DNA of 64,000 nucleotides from Bacteroidota bacterium. GTDB lineage: Bacteria; Bacteroidota; Bacteroidia; AKYH767-A; OLB10. Position 1 is the stretch's first letter. Each line of letters begins with the position of its first letter. The stretch lies in assembly GCA_016717325.1 (NCBI GenBank), contig JADKFV010000030.1, positions 1-64,000 of the forward strand, in the 5' to 3' direction. The notes beneath the pieces are model-generated. The model was not told where the DNA came from and searched no databases. It was given only the letters and a program-made list of their open reading frames with translations. Made by a program: the position numbers and the translations under genes. Below, piece by piece: positions 10,614 to 21,075 of this stretch.

Positions 10614-12519
10614 ATGTGTGGAATTACTGGAGCAATTGCCAAAAACGAAAAAGGCAAATCGGCAATCGAAAAAATAAAATCAGCAAACGATTGCCTGGCA
10701 AAACGCGGGCCCGATGGCGAAGGAATTTTTCGGGAAAATAATATTGCACTTGGTCACAGGCGGCTGTCAATTATCGATACATCGAACAATGCTGCGCAAC
10801 CTATGTATGATGCGAGCGGGCGGTATGTGATTGTGTTCAATGGAGAATTTTTTAATTATGCCGGGCATCGTAAAACACTTGTTGCGCAAGGCATGAAGTT
10901 TAATAACCACAGCGACACCGAAGTGCTTTTGCAGCTATATATTTTACATGGTGCAAAGTGTTTAGATTATGTAAATGGTTTTTTCGCTCTTGCAATTTAT
11001 GATACAGCAAAAGGAAATATTTTTATTGCCCGCGACAGGTTTGGCGTTAAACCACTGTGGATATACGAAGATGATAATTGCTTTCTCTTCGCATCAGAAT
11101 TAAAGGCCTTGCAACAATTTGGTATAGAGAAAAAAATAGACCACACTTCACTATATCAATACTTGCAATTGAATTATATACCTGCGCCAAATTCCATTTT
11201 TAGTGATGTAAAAAAAATGGACAAAGCGTCCTATTTAAATTTCAATGTTAATGAAGGAGAAAAATCACAATGGAAAAACAATCAAATTAAATATTACCAA
11301 ATTGAAAGTAATGTAAATGCGAAATCGGAATATTCATACGATGAGAAGAAGAATGAATTGAAGCAATTGCTGGAGGAGGCAGTGCAGCGCAGGCTGGTAG
11401 CCGATGTTCCACTGGGTGCATTTTTAAGTGGTGGTATTGATTCAAGTATTATTTGTTCCATAGCTTCAAAGTATGTAGATAATTTTCATACGTTTTCTAT
11501 TGGCTATAAAGACGAAAAATATTTTGATGAAACTGCTTATGCCAATATTGTTGCGAAAAAAATAAAGACCAATCACACCGTATTCTCACTTAGTAATGAT
11601 GATTTGTTTCATCACCTTTTCGATATGCTCGATTATATTGATGAACCCTTTGCCGACTCATCTGCATTGGCAGTATATATATTGAGTAAAGAAACACGAA
11701 AGCAAGTAACAGTTGCACTGAGTGGCGATGGTGCCGATGAAATGTTTGCCGGCTATAACAAGCACGAAGCCGAATGGCGAGCAAGGCAATCATCGTTTAC
11801 AAATGTTGTTTTAAAAAATGCTTCACCTTTATTAAACTTATTACCAAAGTCGCGTAATAATGTACTAACAAATAAAATACGTCAGGCACATCGTTATGCT
11901 CATGGATTAAATGTGAATGCCGGTAACCGCTATTATCGCTGGGCTTCGTATTGCGATGAAGCAGATGCAGATGAAATGTTGATGCAAAAATGTCAGGTGC
12001 TGAATACGGCATTCGCAAAAAAATATTCTGCATCATTTCGAAAAAAACGAATCGCTCAATGAAGTGCTCCTAACCGATATAGACCTGATACTCGAAAACG
12101 ATATGCTTGTAAAAGTTGACAGCATGAGTATGGCAAACAGCCTTGAGGTGCGTAATCCTTTTTTAGATTTTACTGTTGTCGACTTTGCTTTCAACCTGCC
12201 TGTAGAATTTAAAATTAATGGCCGCAATAGAAAAATGATTTTGAAAGATGCTTTTAAAGATGAGCTACCATCAGAAATTTTTAATCGTGGCAAACATGGT
12301 TTCGAAGTACCCTTGCTAAAGTGGATGCGCCACGAACTTCAATCACTTATCAATGACGATTTACTAAACAAAAAATTTATTCAGCAACAAAACATTTTTA
12401 ATTATAGCAGCATCGATAATTTGAAAAGACAATTAATGAGTAACAATCCCGGTGAAGCCACCGCAAGAATATGGGCGCTTATAGTTTTTCAATATTGGTA
12501 TAAACGAAATTTTAGTTGA
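10614..12519 (+). CDS. asnB: Asparagine synthase-type amidotransferase (frameshifted)
   Basis: Frame-corrected length is about 634 residues, normal for AsnB. Cys2 follows the initiator Met (MCGITGA) and is the N-terminal glutaminase nucleophile; KRGPDGEG is the family loop. The synthase domain shows the ATP-pyrophosphatase loop AFLSGGIDSS and later ALSGDGADEMFAGY. The frame is lost near 12017-12047, where two A7 runs lie; removing one A restores continuity into NEVLLTDIDLILENDMLVKVD, a conserved block, and on to the end. The enzyme would amidate aspartate or, given the adjoining glycosyltransferase, a sugar or other acid in surface-polysaccharide synthesis. That second role is inference from context. 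The indel is probably an error. Confidence 0.85.
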
Positions 12520-12556
12520 TTTCTAAACCGATACAAAAGTCAAGTTTTCTATTTTA

Positions 12557-13998
12557 TTATTTCACATTTATAGTATCATTTATGGTATCATTTACGGTAT
12601 CATTTATGGTATCATTTATGGTATCATTTACGGTATCATTTATGGTATCATTTACGGTATCATTTATAGTATCATTTTCAGATAACTTTCCACTTTCCAG
12701 TTTTACTACTTCCCTCTCTTTGCAGTTTATTTAATTGCCGAAGTTCGCTTATTGCCCTTTTGATGGTAATTTGAGCAACGCCAATTTTTTTCGCTAATTC
12801 AGAAATAGTAATCGTTTCATTGTGTGAAATAACGATAAGTACCTTGTCAATTGTTTTATCTGCTTCTGCATTTTTTCCCTTCTGCAATATACTTTGGAAA
12901 TTGTACCTAAACTCAACAATAAAACCAGAAAATTCATACTTAAAAATGGGCTGCGAAATTTTTGCTAACTTACATTCATTCAAAATATTTATTGTTCCTC
13001 TACCCCAAGCTTCAATGAGACCGGCACGAAAAAAGACATTAGCAATAGCGGGATTATAAGGTCGCGAAGGATGTTTGGATTTTAAATTTTCGATTGTCCA
13101 ATCGTCAGGAAATTGTCCTTCGTTCCAGATAATCAATTTATCAGCATACACACTTATTTGTACAGGAATTTGGCTAGCGTAATCTTTATGAACTATGGCA
13201 TTTAAAACAGCCTCTCTTAAAGCGGCAACTGGCTTAGGATACTTTTCCATTCGATTTAATCCTTTGTAGGTTATTGTTGCTTTCAAATATTTAGATAAAA
13301 GCAAAGCCATTGCTCTTTCAACCTGCTCAAATAAATGTCCATGAATAGTGTCTTGAAACACTAATTCATCATCACTTAAAAAAATCCGATTTTGATAAAC
13401 GCTCCCGGTAGAAGCACTTCTGGATTGGGATGAAAAAGTAACACAGCGGCATTTTTATAATAATGCGCATCAGCTTTAAGTTGTAGCTTCCATAATAACA
13501 TTTCCAAATTATCCTTAAATCATCTGCAGTTATTCGTCCTGAATCAATTGCCTTTTTTTTAAAATACTGGATTGCTGGTTTTGATAAATCTCTTAAATTC
13601 AATAAAGGATGAGGCACACTGTCCCAATGTTTTCCTTGTTTCTGCAATATAAACTTATCTAATGAGGCTCCCCTCAACTCTTGCTTGGTAGCGCCACTAC
13701 GTATGTGGTATTGCCCTTTATAGTTTACTGGGTAAGGATAGGCATCAACAACAATTTCAATATACTCTAATTTAGATTTAGTCTTAATATTTACATCTAC
13801 CAAAATTCCAAGAATATCTTAAACCTTATTCGGAATTTCTTCTAAAAGTTTTTTTGAATCAGGCACTCCACTCACTTCACCTTTATCATTTATGCCAATA
13901 TACAATTTGCCACCACTCGCATTTGCAAATCCGCAAATCCACTTAATGTATTCGTCTCTCCACGACTCCTTAAATTCAATATTTTGACTTTCCTTCAT
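12557..13998 (-). pseudogene. AlbA_2 (Schlafen-type) ATP-binding transcriptional regulator, broken
   Basis: The start is the ATG at 13996-13998 (MKESQNIEFKESW), the usual AlbA_2 beginning, followed by FANASGGKLYIGI. Later come an HATPase_c_4-like region (REAVLNAIVHKDYA, GLIEAWGRGT) and a winged helix (TISELAKKIGVAQITIKRAI). Four defects interrupt it: an in-frame TAA at 13819-13821 where CAA (Gln) would fit, a missing base at TT 13515-13516, a missing base in A7 13378-13384, and a shift near 12686. Correcting the last one continues the protein into an NDTI/NDTV repeat that ends at 12557. The homopolymer shifts may be errors, but the nonsense codon is a substitution and could be real. Such proteins are common, variable regulators in Bacteroidota. 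Confidence 0.7.
12572..12677 (-). repeat. 12-bp tandem repeat, nine copies
   Basis: Nine copies of GGTATCATTTAT or GGTATCATTTAC lie head to tail on the plus strand, the first and last beginning AG. On the minus strand, in the frame reached after correcting a single indel, they encode (NDTI/NDTV)n. Alternating C/T at position 12 gives Ile or Val. Both strands stay open because the period is a multiple of three. Confidence 0.9.
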
Positions 13999-14124
13999 TT
14001 TATTTTTCACAATTAGTAAAGTACAATTTGGTTGCCTCATAAGCAAGGGTAAAACTAAAAAAATATCATGCATAAAAAATTTGCATTACATTTCTAAAAT
14101 CAAAAATAAGGTATGCGTTTAAAA

Positions 14125-14991
14125 TTACACCAACGATTTGATAAACAATTCATGCACTTTTTTCACCGTTTTATTTTTAAACTTTTTCTTACCAATTGTA
14201 TCCACCCATTTAATTCCACTAACAACATTTGTAGAAAAAGCTTCATCCATTGCAGTAACATCTTCTTTACTCATTGATATCTCTTTCAACACAAAATTAT
14301 TTCTCCGCAATAAATCCATCACATATTTACGCATCACACCCGATGTTGCACCATCATTGAGTTTGGGTGTTACAAAAACTCCATCAGCATAAAAAAATAT
14401 GTTGGCGCGTGATGTTTCTACAATCTTGTTTTTGTTGTTGCACAAAATTATATCATCGTAATTTCTTTCTGCTGCATGCTTTGCAGCCAATACATACAAA
14501 GCGCTATTCCCTGTTTTGAAATTAGAAATAAGTGTGGCGTTCTTCTGCATCTTTAAATAGTAATCGAGATGCAATCCATTTGCGTTCCAATCATAGTGAT
14601 TGGCATTTAATTCAGCTGGCACTAAAATCCATTCGCACTCATTTGTTTTAGGCACATAATAACCTCCCTCCTTGCGAAAGCACTGAAAACGTATTCGGGC
14701 GAAGCTTACCATATTATTTTTAGCACAAAGTTGGGCCGCCATTTTTTGTAACTTCAAAACAGCATCATGTTTTTGAAGGTAATTATCATCAGATAAAAAA
14801 TCGGGAGGAATAATTTGTAGTGATTGCAAACCATTCAGCATACGGCTTATGTGTAAATCAGGGAAAAGCAATTCGCCTTTGTGAACACACATCGATTCGA
14901 AAACACTATCGCCATAGCAAAAAGCACGGTTACTTGTTGTGATGGCAAATTTCTTTTCAGGAATAACTTTCCCGTTAGCATTAATATACAT
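14125..14991 (-). CDS. Class IV PLP aminotransferase / aminodeoxychorismate lyase-like
   Basis: 288 residues from the ATG at 14989-14991. The early FCYGDSVFESM matches the N-terminal active-site strand. FKTGNSALYVLA carries the likely PLP lysine, and ETSRANIFFYADGVFVTP is the conserved phosphate-binding region of fold-type IV enzymes, followed by GATSGVMRKYVMDL. The family includes branched-chain aminotransferases, D-amino acid aminotransferases and PabC; I cannot separate these with confidence, and the length fits all three. The enzyme is cytoplasmic. No clear operon partner is present. Confidence 0.78.
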   Translation of the reverse strand: MYINANGKVIPEKKFAITTSNRAFCYGDSVFESMCVHKGELLFPDLHISRMLNGLQSLQIIPPDFLSDDNYLQKHDAVLKLQKMAAQLCAKNNMVSFARIRFQCFRKEGGYYVPKTNECEWILVPAELNANHYDWNANGLHLDYYLKMQKNATLISNFKTGNSALYVLAAKHAAERNYDDIILCNNKNKIVETSRANIFFYADGVFVTPKLNDGATSGVMRKYVMDLLRRNNFVLKEISMSKEDVTAMDEAFSTNVVSGIKWVDTIGKKKFKNKTVKKVHELFIKSLV

Positions 14992-15042
14992 CACATCAAA
15001 AAATATAAATGAAAATACTTATAATAATATAAGCACTAAACA

Positions 15043-16158
15043 CTACTGAACCTGAAGGGTAAAAGTTTGTTCTTTGCTATCTGAAATTACTTTCACCAAA
15101 TAAGAGCCGGTAGAAAGCTTTTGTTCGAAGCGATGAACAATAAGTTGCTCCGTAAGTTCATCGGCATTGTAAGTTTTGGTGTTTATCAATTTCCCTGTAA
15201 GTGCGTATACACTTACGGTTATATCGGCAGCATGCTGCATGGCAAATCGTAAAGCAAAGTAATCGCCTTTGCAGGGGTTAGGATACAAACCAACATTATA
15301 AAGGTTTTCATTTTGAACTATTGATGACAACACAGGCGTAAAATTATCGCGGTAACGCACCGAAGAAATAGCTACAACGTTGAAATTTTTTGTAGTTTGT
15401 ATTTCTAATAACGGAATCCCTTGATTTTTTCCAAGCCAACGATAAACCATCGTTTCGGGGCGTGGTATTGCAAAACCAAACCCGCTTGTATCGGCCAATG
15501 AATCGCGCCCGGTAAGTTTTGCTTTTACGCGCAACACATCGAAGGTGCCGTATGGCGTAATGAGTGTGCCCCAGCCATCGGCAAGCCACAATCGCTTTTG
15601 AGTGGTATTGTACGAACCCAAACCGGGTATACTTAAGGATGCGGCAACTGCACCCGAATCGGTATCATTAAAATTTAATGGGAACTTATAAATTGTATCC
15701 TTTTCGGCACCGTAAGGTAATGCCGTTGCCAAACCGCTAAGCTCAACACCTGTGCCGGGGCTACGAAAGTTTGAGGCACCTTTGTAATAAAACGTTGCCG
15801 GATTATCGAGTGTAACAGGCAGTGGTAAATTAATTCCTCCGGTATTTTGTTGCACTATGTTAGCACGGTTAGCATTGAAACCAAAGTTGCTGTATGTAAC
15901 CAAATAAAGCAAATTGGCTGTTGCCACATCAATAAATGTATCAATTGTTTGGCTGATAGGTACAAGTGTCGAAAAATCCCATGTTTGGTTTGCTCCTGTT
16001 TGTGTAAGCACCGATGTTTGGTATTGTTGATTACTGGCAATGCTTACCCTGAAAGTGTCACCTGCATTCATAAGGTCGTTTTCGTCAATGGTAATTTGAG
16101 CAAAACAGAAATTGCAAATTGCAAGAAACAATATTAAAACTTTGGTAAATTTTTGCAT
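15043..16158 (-). CDS. Secreted protein with T9SS type A sorting domain
   Basis: 371 residues. It has an N-terminal signal peptide (LILFLAICNFCFAQ) and a C-terminal type A tail starting at VGLYPNPCKGDY and ending in a TGSYLVKVIS strand and FTLQVQ. The body is of unknown function but shares GANQTWDFSTL and DGWGTLITPYGTFDVLRV with the broken gene at 38211-39225, so the two are paralogues. It should be secreted by T9SS and attached to the surface. A strong bidirectional terminator separates it from the next minus-strand gene upstream. Confidence 0.8.
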   Translation of the reverse strand: MQKFTKVLILFLAICNFCFAQITIDENDLMNAGDTFRVSIASNQQYQTSVLTQTGANQTWDFSTLVPISQTIDTFIDVATANLLYLVTYSNFGFNANRANIVQQNTGGINLPLPVTLDNPATFYYKGASNFRSPGTGVELSGLATALPYGAEKDTIYKFPLNFNDTDSGAVAASLSIPGLGSYNTTQKRLWLADGWGTLITPYGTFDVLRVKAKLTGRDSLADTSGFGFAIPRPETMVYRWLGKNQGIPLLEIQTTKNFNVVAISSVRYRDNFTPVLSSIVQNENLYNVGLYPNPCKGDYFALRFAMQHAADITVSVYALTGKLINTKTYNADELTEQLIVHRFEQKLSTGSYLVKVISDSKEQTFTLQVQ

Positions 16159-16205
16159 GGATTTAGTGAATTAATTTTTTGTAAACATACAGAAAAGTTA
16201 GAAAT

Positions 16206-16234
16206 AAAAAACCCCGATAATCATCGGGGTTTTC
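16206..16234. terminator. Rho-independent terminator, bidirectional
   Basis: AAAACCCCGAT, a four-base AATC loop, then ATCGGGGTTTT form a perfect 11-bp stem including the A/T flanks. On the minus strand it lies just after the stop of the LVIVD-repeat gene (16240). Confidence 0.8.
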
Positions 16235-16239
16235 ATAAT

Positions 16240-18602
16240 TTATTTTGCTTTTATTATTTTAACAGTACGAATGATTTTATCACTGTTGATTAACCGTAGC
16301 GTATAAGCACCACTTTCGAGTTCACTGCCAATTTCAATGTTTCCGGCAATTGATACAATATTTTTTGCTTCCACTACCCTACCTGTAATGTCTTCAATTT
16401 GCAAAAATGCATTTGACAATTCACTCAAATTATAAGTGATATTGAAAGATGAATTACTTGGATTTGGAAACACAGATAAAGCATTTGCAAGAGTACCATT
16501 TTCATTAACTCCCACATTGCCAAAGGTTACAAAAAACTTATCCAATGCCACTTCAAAAACATTACCCTGTCCAAAATCTTCAGCATACACGCGCATCTTC
16601 ATTGTAGCGGTTGGAGTAATATAATTGCTTATCAAAAAATTTACATCGGTCCATTTCGAAGCATTGACATTTGAAATAGTTACTTTTTCTAATAACACTT
16701 CCTGTGTTCCGTTCGACAAATAAAAATACAACGTGTCGTTAGGGGTACCATTACCACCACCATTATATATCCATCGTGAGTAATATATTTTTGGGCTGAT
16801 AATATTTGTCAAATCAAAAATAGGAGATGAAAGTCCAACACCGCCATCATCAATATCATCGGAGCCGGAACCACCGCCACCATTTCCACTCATGTAACAT
16901 TTATCATTACAATCGTTCGATTTATCGAGTTCAGGATTTGCAAGACTACCGTTATTGTTGAATGTACCAACGGGCTCTTCACGCACCCAATCGCCAGTGT
17001 TAGCTGTAGAGGTTTTTGTCCATCCAAAATCAAAAACAAAATCATCGTACCAACCCGGTTGCAAAGTAACCACCACATTATTTCCACCGTTGATAGTTGT
17101 TGTAAGTGAGCAATCGGTAACGTAACCCCACATACCGGCAGTAACGGTATAAGTACCGGTCACAAAATTTGACACATTAAAATTGCCGGCATTGTCTGTC
17201 ACTAAATCATAATTGTATGCACCATCAGTCAGGTTAACCTGTGCGTTGGGTATAGGCAAATTTGTAGAACCATCAATCACACTTCCACTGATAGAAACGG
17301 TTGAAATAGGCACCAATTGAACATCCTGAATAGTTACAACACCATTTTGCAAAACCACATTATTTATAGTTTGTGATATATAACCAAGCTTAGAATATTT
17401 CACGCTATAAGTGCCGGCATTAGAATAACCTGTTTTATATACTCCGGTAGTCTTCGAAAATTTTGTAACCGAAGTACTTAAAATTTCTACCTGCACACTG
17501 CTTAATGGTGCCGAAGTATTTGCATCGGTTGCCGTTCCTTCGAGGTAACATCCCCTTACATATGTTGGCGCAAGCACAAACAATCCTTCGCTAATATCGC
17601 TGGCAACAATATTGCCCGAAGGTAAAAACGGATAAACTCCCCAGCAACCATCAAAACCTCCACCACTCAATGGTGAAGTATCGTAATGCCCAACCTCAAT
17701 CATATTATCGGGATGCGAAATATCAACTACCACCACTCCTTCTTTGTACCAAGATACTACAGCATAATCGTTAAGTGTATGTGTGTTGTGCACAATGGCT
17801 TGCGAGCCCGGTGCAGTTTGAAATTTATCAAGCAAAATAATATTGTTGGGGTCCGAAATATCGTAGCTTGCCAGTACAGAATTATCAACTTCGTCCGTTG
17901 TAAAAAGTGCATTGCCGGCATCGTTCAACCAACTGTTGTGTGTAAAATTATCAGGAGTGTTTTGTGTATTGATGGTTACAGGATTTGCTTTGTTGGCAAC
18001 ATTAATTATAGAAAAATATCCGTCATAAATATGGCACGAAAACAAGGTATCATTCCGCACATAACCATCGTGGATATACGTACCTTGTGAGTGTCCTAAA
18101 TAATTGGGATTCCAAGGGTCATTCAAATCGCAAATCAATGCAGCACCATTAAATAAATTACTGCCAAAAAGATACACATAACCAGCTTCGATATGCAAGG
18201 CGTGAATGTTATCTATCTGCCCGAAAATAGCATTATTACCAGTCCAGTTTTTGTATGGTAAGTTTGGTGATGGCAAAGAGTTGAGGTTAATAATTTGCAA
18301 GCCTCCCCCGCTTCGGTGGTAACATAAGCATGATTGTTCCATACTTTTACCTCACGCCATATACTTTGCGAGCCCGGTATATTCACCACTTCGAAAATAT
18401 TGTTGGGGTCTGTTACATCTACTATTGACAACCCGAATTCCCAGCCCACCAGTGCATATTCAGCACCATTAATGGCAATGCCACCAATGTTCGATAAGGC
18501 ACCATTGTAGGTTTTCTTCGATTTAAACACCATGTTTTTTTGCGCATGCATAGTTGTAAAACCAATACAGCTAAGCAATAGCGATAAGATAATTTTTTTC
18601 AT
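16240..18602 (-). CDS. LVIVD-repeat (choice-of-anchor B type) secreted protein with T9SS type A tail (frameshifted)
   Basis: Frame-corrected length is about 787 residues. A signal peptide (ends TTMHAQ) is followed by LVIVD-type beta-propeller units such as LSIVDVTDPNNIFEV and VVVDISHPDNMIEVGHYD. Then come two carboxypeptidase-regulatory-like domains (GTATDANTSAPLSSVQV; GSVIDGSTNLPIPNAQV), a jelly-roll-like region and a type A sorting tail (VFPNPSNSSFNI, ending VKIIKAK). The frame breaks at the CCCCC run 18305-18309; one more base gives VTTEAGGGLQIINL, joining both parts without loss. Probably a surface or secreted protein; the substrate is unknown. Confidence 0.82.
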
Positions 18603-19260
18603 TAAGTTTTGTTTTTTGTTCTAAAATTTTCAGCCTGCGAATATAAAATTTATTCCTATAGATAATAGGTATTTAGTAGATTATTTTGAATGACGTTTGT
18701 GGTAAAATATTTCGGCATTCTTTGTGGCACCTTTATTCATTTTAGTAAGACGAAACATTTAGGCTAAAGCCAAATACAAATTATTTATTCGGTCCGATAA
18801 ATCGGACGGCAATGATGGGCTGGCGGGAACAACAACTTTGTGCCTGTATGCCTTTGTGGTTAAAAAATATCCTGCATTCATTCGCGCATTCACGGCTAAA
18901 ATAAAATTGATTTCCATTCTGCATTCATTCGTGCATTCCCCGACACTGCGGTCGGGGCAGGCGTGGCTAAAAATCTTTAGGCTAAAGCCAAATACAAATT
19001 ATTTATTCCGTCCGAAAAATCGGACGGCAATGATAGGCTGGCGCGAACTACAACTTTGAGCCTGTAAGTTTTTGCGATAAAAAACATTTCGTGCATTTCA
19101 TTTTTAATAAATTTACTTTGCGTTGTGTTTACAAAAAAACAAAGTTTCAGGTTCTGGTATATCTCTCAATGCACAATTAAAATTCAAAACATAAAATATA
19201 TTTTGCTCACAACATTTTCTAACAACAAAATTTAATTTCATATTCTTAAAAAAATATAAA
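18603..19260. other. Intergenic region rich in palindromic repeats
   Basis: No gene was found between the LVIVD-repeat gene and the fucosidase. It holds a duplicated 90-bp element (entered separately) and, between the copies, a hairpin CCCCGAC-actgcg-GTCGGGG at about 18937-18956. The 14-bp sequence AGTAAGACGAAACA at 18744-18757 recurs at 39240-39253. The last 150 bp before the fucosidase ATG are AT-rich and should hold its promoter. Confidence 0.6.
18758..19066. repeat. Two direct copies of a 90-bp palindrome-containing element
   Basis: Copy 1 is 18758-18847 and copy 2 is 18976-19066. Both begin TTTAGGCTAAAGCC, continue AAATACAAATTATTTATTC, then an inverted repeat around GTCCG and CGGAC with an AT loop, then GGCAATGAT, and end near GAGCCTGTA or GTGCCTGTA. 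Copy 2 has the fuller stem CCGTCCG-aaaaat-CGGACGG. They are separated by 128 bp. The nature is unknown; the copies resemble dispersed intergenic repeats rather than coding DNA. Confidence 0.8.
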
Positions 19261-20673
19261 ATGCAAAAAATAACACTCATAATCGTTCTCTTTTTAAATA
19301 CAGCATTTATAAGCAATGCACAAATAAAAACATACTATTATCCTGAAGATACTTTAGTCGCAAAAAATTTAGAAGACTGGAAAAAATTAAAATTTGGTTT
19401 GCTCATGCACTGGGGCACATACACCCAATGGGGCATTGTCGAAAGTTGGAGTATATGCAGCGAAGACGAAGGCTGGTGCGAACGCAGAGGGCCATATGCC
19501 AACGATTATACAGAATATAAAAAGCAATACGAGGGATTGCAAAAAACATTCAACCCCATAAATTTTGCACCCGATAAATGGGCTACTGCAGCACAATATG
19601 CCGGAATGAAATATGTGGTGTTTACTACCAAGCATCACGATGGTTTTTGCATGTTCGATACAAAATATACCGATTATAAAATCACTTCCGATAATTGCCC
19701 ATTTGCAAAAAACAGCAAATCGAATGTGACCAAAGAAGTTTTTGATTCTTTTCGAAACAAAGGTTTTAAAGTAGGTGCATATTTTAGTAAACCCGATTGG
19801 CATTGCCCCGATTACTGGTGGCCACGTTTTGCAACACCGAACAGATGCAGCAATTACGATACAAAAAAATATCCTCAAAAGTGGCAGGCATTTGAAGACT
19901 TTACTTACAATCAACTAAACGAACTCACCACACAATATGGCAAGGTCGATTTGCTGTGGCTCGATGGCGGGCAAGTGCGCCCCGATAGTACAGTGACAGA
20001 AGAAGAGCGCCCCTGGATAAAAGTGCCTTACACACAGGGAATAAATATGCATCGAATTGCAAACATGGCACGTGCAAATCAACCCGGTATTTTAATGGTG
20101 GATCGCAGCGTTTACGGCTACTACCAAAACTACTTAACTCCCGAACAACAAATTCCGGACAAGCCACTCGATTATCCTTGGGAAACGTGCCTGACCATGG
20201 CCGGCAGCTGGAGTCATGTGCCCGGTGACAAATACAAAACCACCAACAATCTCATTCATACATTGGTCGATATTGTGGCCAAAGGCGGAAATCTTTTACT
20301 CAACATAGGCCCCGATGCAAATGGAAATTGGGACGACACTGCGTATACACGCCTGCAAGAAATTGGCAATTGGATGAAAATAAATTCCTCATGCATATAC
20401 AACAGCACGGCAGTAGCACCATACAAAAGCGACCGGTTTTGTTTTACACAAGTTGGTAAAACAATTTACGCCATATATTTATTGAACGAAGGCGAAACAA
20501 CTGCTACCACACTTAACATAAGCAATTACATTCCATCATCAAAATCGAAACTCACGCTGTTGGGATTAAAAACAAAACTCAACTTCAAAACCGAAAATGG
20601 AAATACAATAATTGAAGTACCTCCGCTCGATAAAAACATTTTTGCACACGCACTCGTTTTCAAATTCGAATAA
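19261..20673 (+). CDS. Alpha-L-fucosidase, GH29
   Basis: 470 residues with a signal peptide ending near AFISNAQ. The GH29 barrel is clear: LKFGLLMHWGTYTQWG near the start, YVVFTTKHHDGFCMFD, GFKVGAYFSKPDWH, and VDLLWLDGGQV, where the Asp is the expected catalytic nucleophile. WSHVPGDKYKT and GNLLLNIGPDANG are also family blocks, and a short beta domain ends the protein. It hydrolyses terminal alpha-L-fucose from glycans, probably in the periplasm or at the surface since no T9SS tail is seen. It stands alone, without a SusC/SusD pair in the window. Confidence 0.92.
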   Translation: MQKITLIIVLFLNTAFISNAQIKTYYYPEDTLVAKNLEDWKKLKFGLLMHWGTYTQWGIVESWSICSEDEGWCERRGPYANDYTEYKKQYEGLQKTFNPINFAPDKWATAAQYAGMKYVVFTTKHHDGFCMFDTKYTDYKITSDNCPFAKNSKSNVTKEVFDSFRNKGFKVGAYFSKPDWHCPDYWWPRFATPNRCSNYDTKKYPQKWQAFEDFTYNQLNELTTQYGKVDLLWLDGGQVRPDSTVTEEERPWIKVPYTQGINMHRIANMARANQPGILMVDRSVYGYYQNYLTPEQQIPDKPLDYPWETCLTMAGSWSHVPGDKYKTTNNLIHTLVDIVAKGGNLLLNIGPDANGNWDDTAYTRLQEIGNWMKINSSCIYNSTAVAPYKSDRFCFTQVGKTIYAIYLLNEGETTATTLNISNYIPSSKSKLTLLGLKTKLNFKTENGNTIIEVPPLDKNIFAHALVFKFE

Positions 20674-21075
20674 CATAATACTTTTTTTGTAGCACAACGG
20701 TTTATCATTCTGCCAAAGGTGCGGTCCCGCTTTCCGCTCATAGTTATGCCATATCATATTGTTTTTTATTTGCATGGCATACGCTAACCGCTGCAATCGG
20801 GGCTATGGGCAATGGTTTCCGTCTTTGTGGGTGGGGTTACATAAATCCTAAATAAACATGTTCTAAAAATTATTTTTTATAAACAATCACTGCTTATAAT
20901 CCAAGGAAGTCAATTTATTTACTAAGTTTTCTTGATTCATTTGTAGGTAAAAATAAATTTTTCGATTCTACCTCAAAACAATTTCAAAATAAAACCGGCT
21001 AATAATGTCTGCAAAAAAAAGTTCAAAGTTTAGTTCCATTTAAAATAATCTCCAGTAATAAAATTATTTTTGTGC
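20674..21075. other. Intergenic, no gene seen
   Basis: The 400 bp after the fucosidase contain no supported gene. The first 150 bp (CACAACGG, GTGCGGTCCCGCTTTCCGC, GCAATCGGGGC) are richer in GC than the surroundings and look like a remnant of another element, but I cannot identify it. The remainder is AT-rich and should include the promoter of the next gene. Confidence 0.4.

Noticed and set aside
12017..12064. Programmed frameshift in the asparagine synthase gene
   Set aside because: The A7 runs could slip, but no stimulatory structure is seen, and many other genes here show similar one-base defects, including rpsA, so an error is simpler.
12516..12734. Plus-strand 72-residue protein with VSFM/VSFT repeats
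   Set aside because: It is the reverse reading of the 12-bp tandem repeat; the frame stays open only because the period is a multiple of three, and the minus strand carries the recognised gene.
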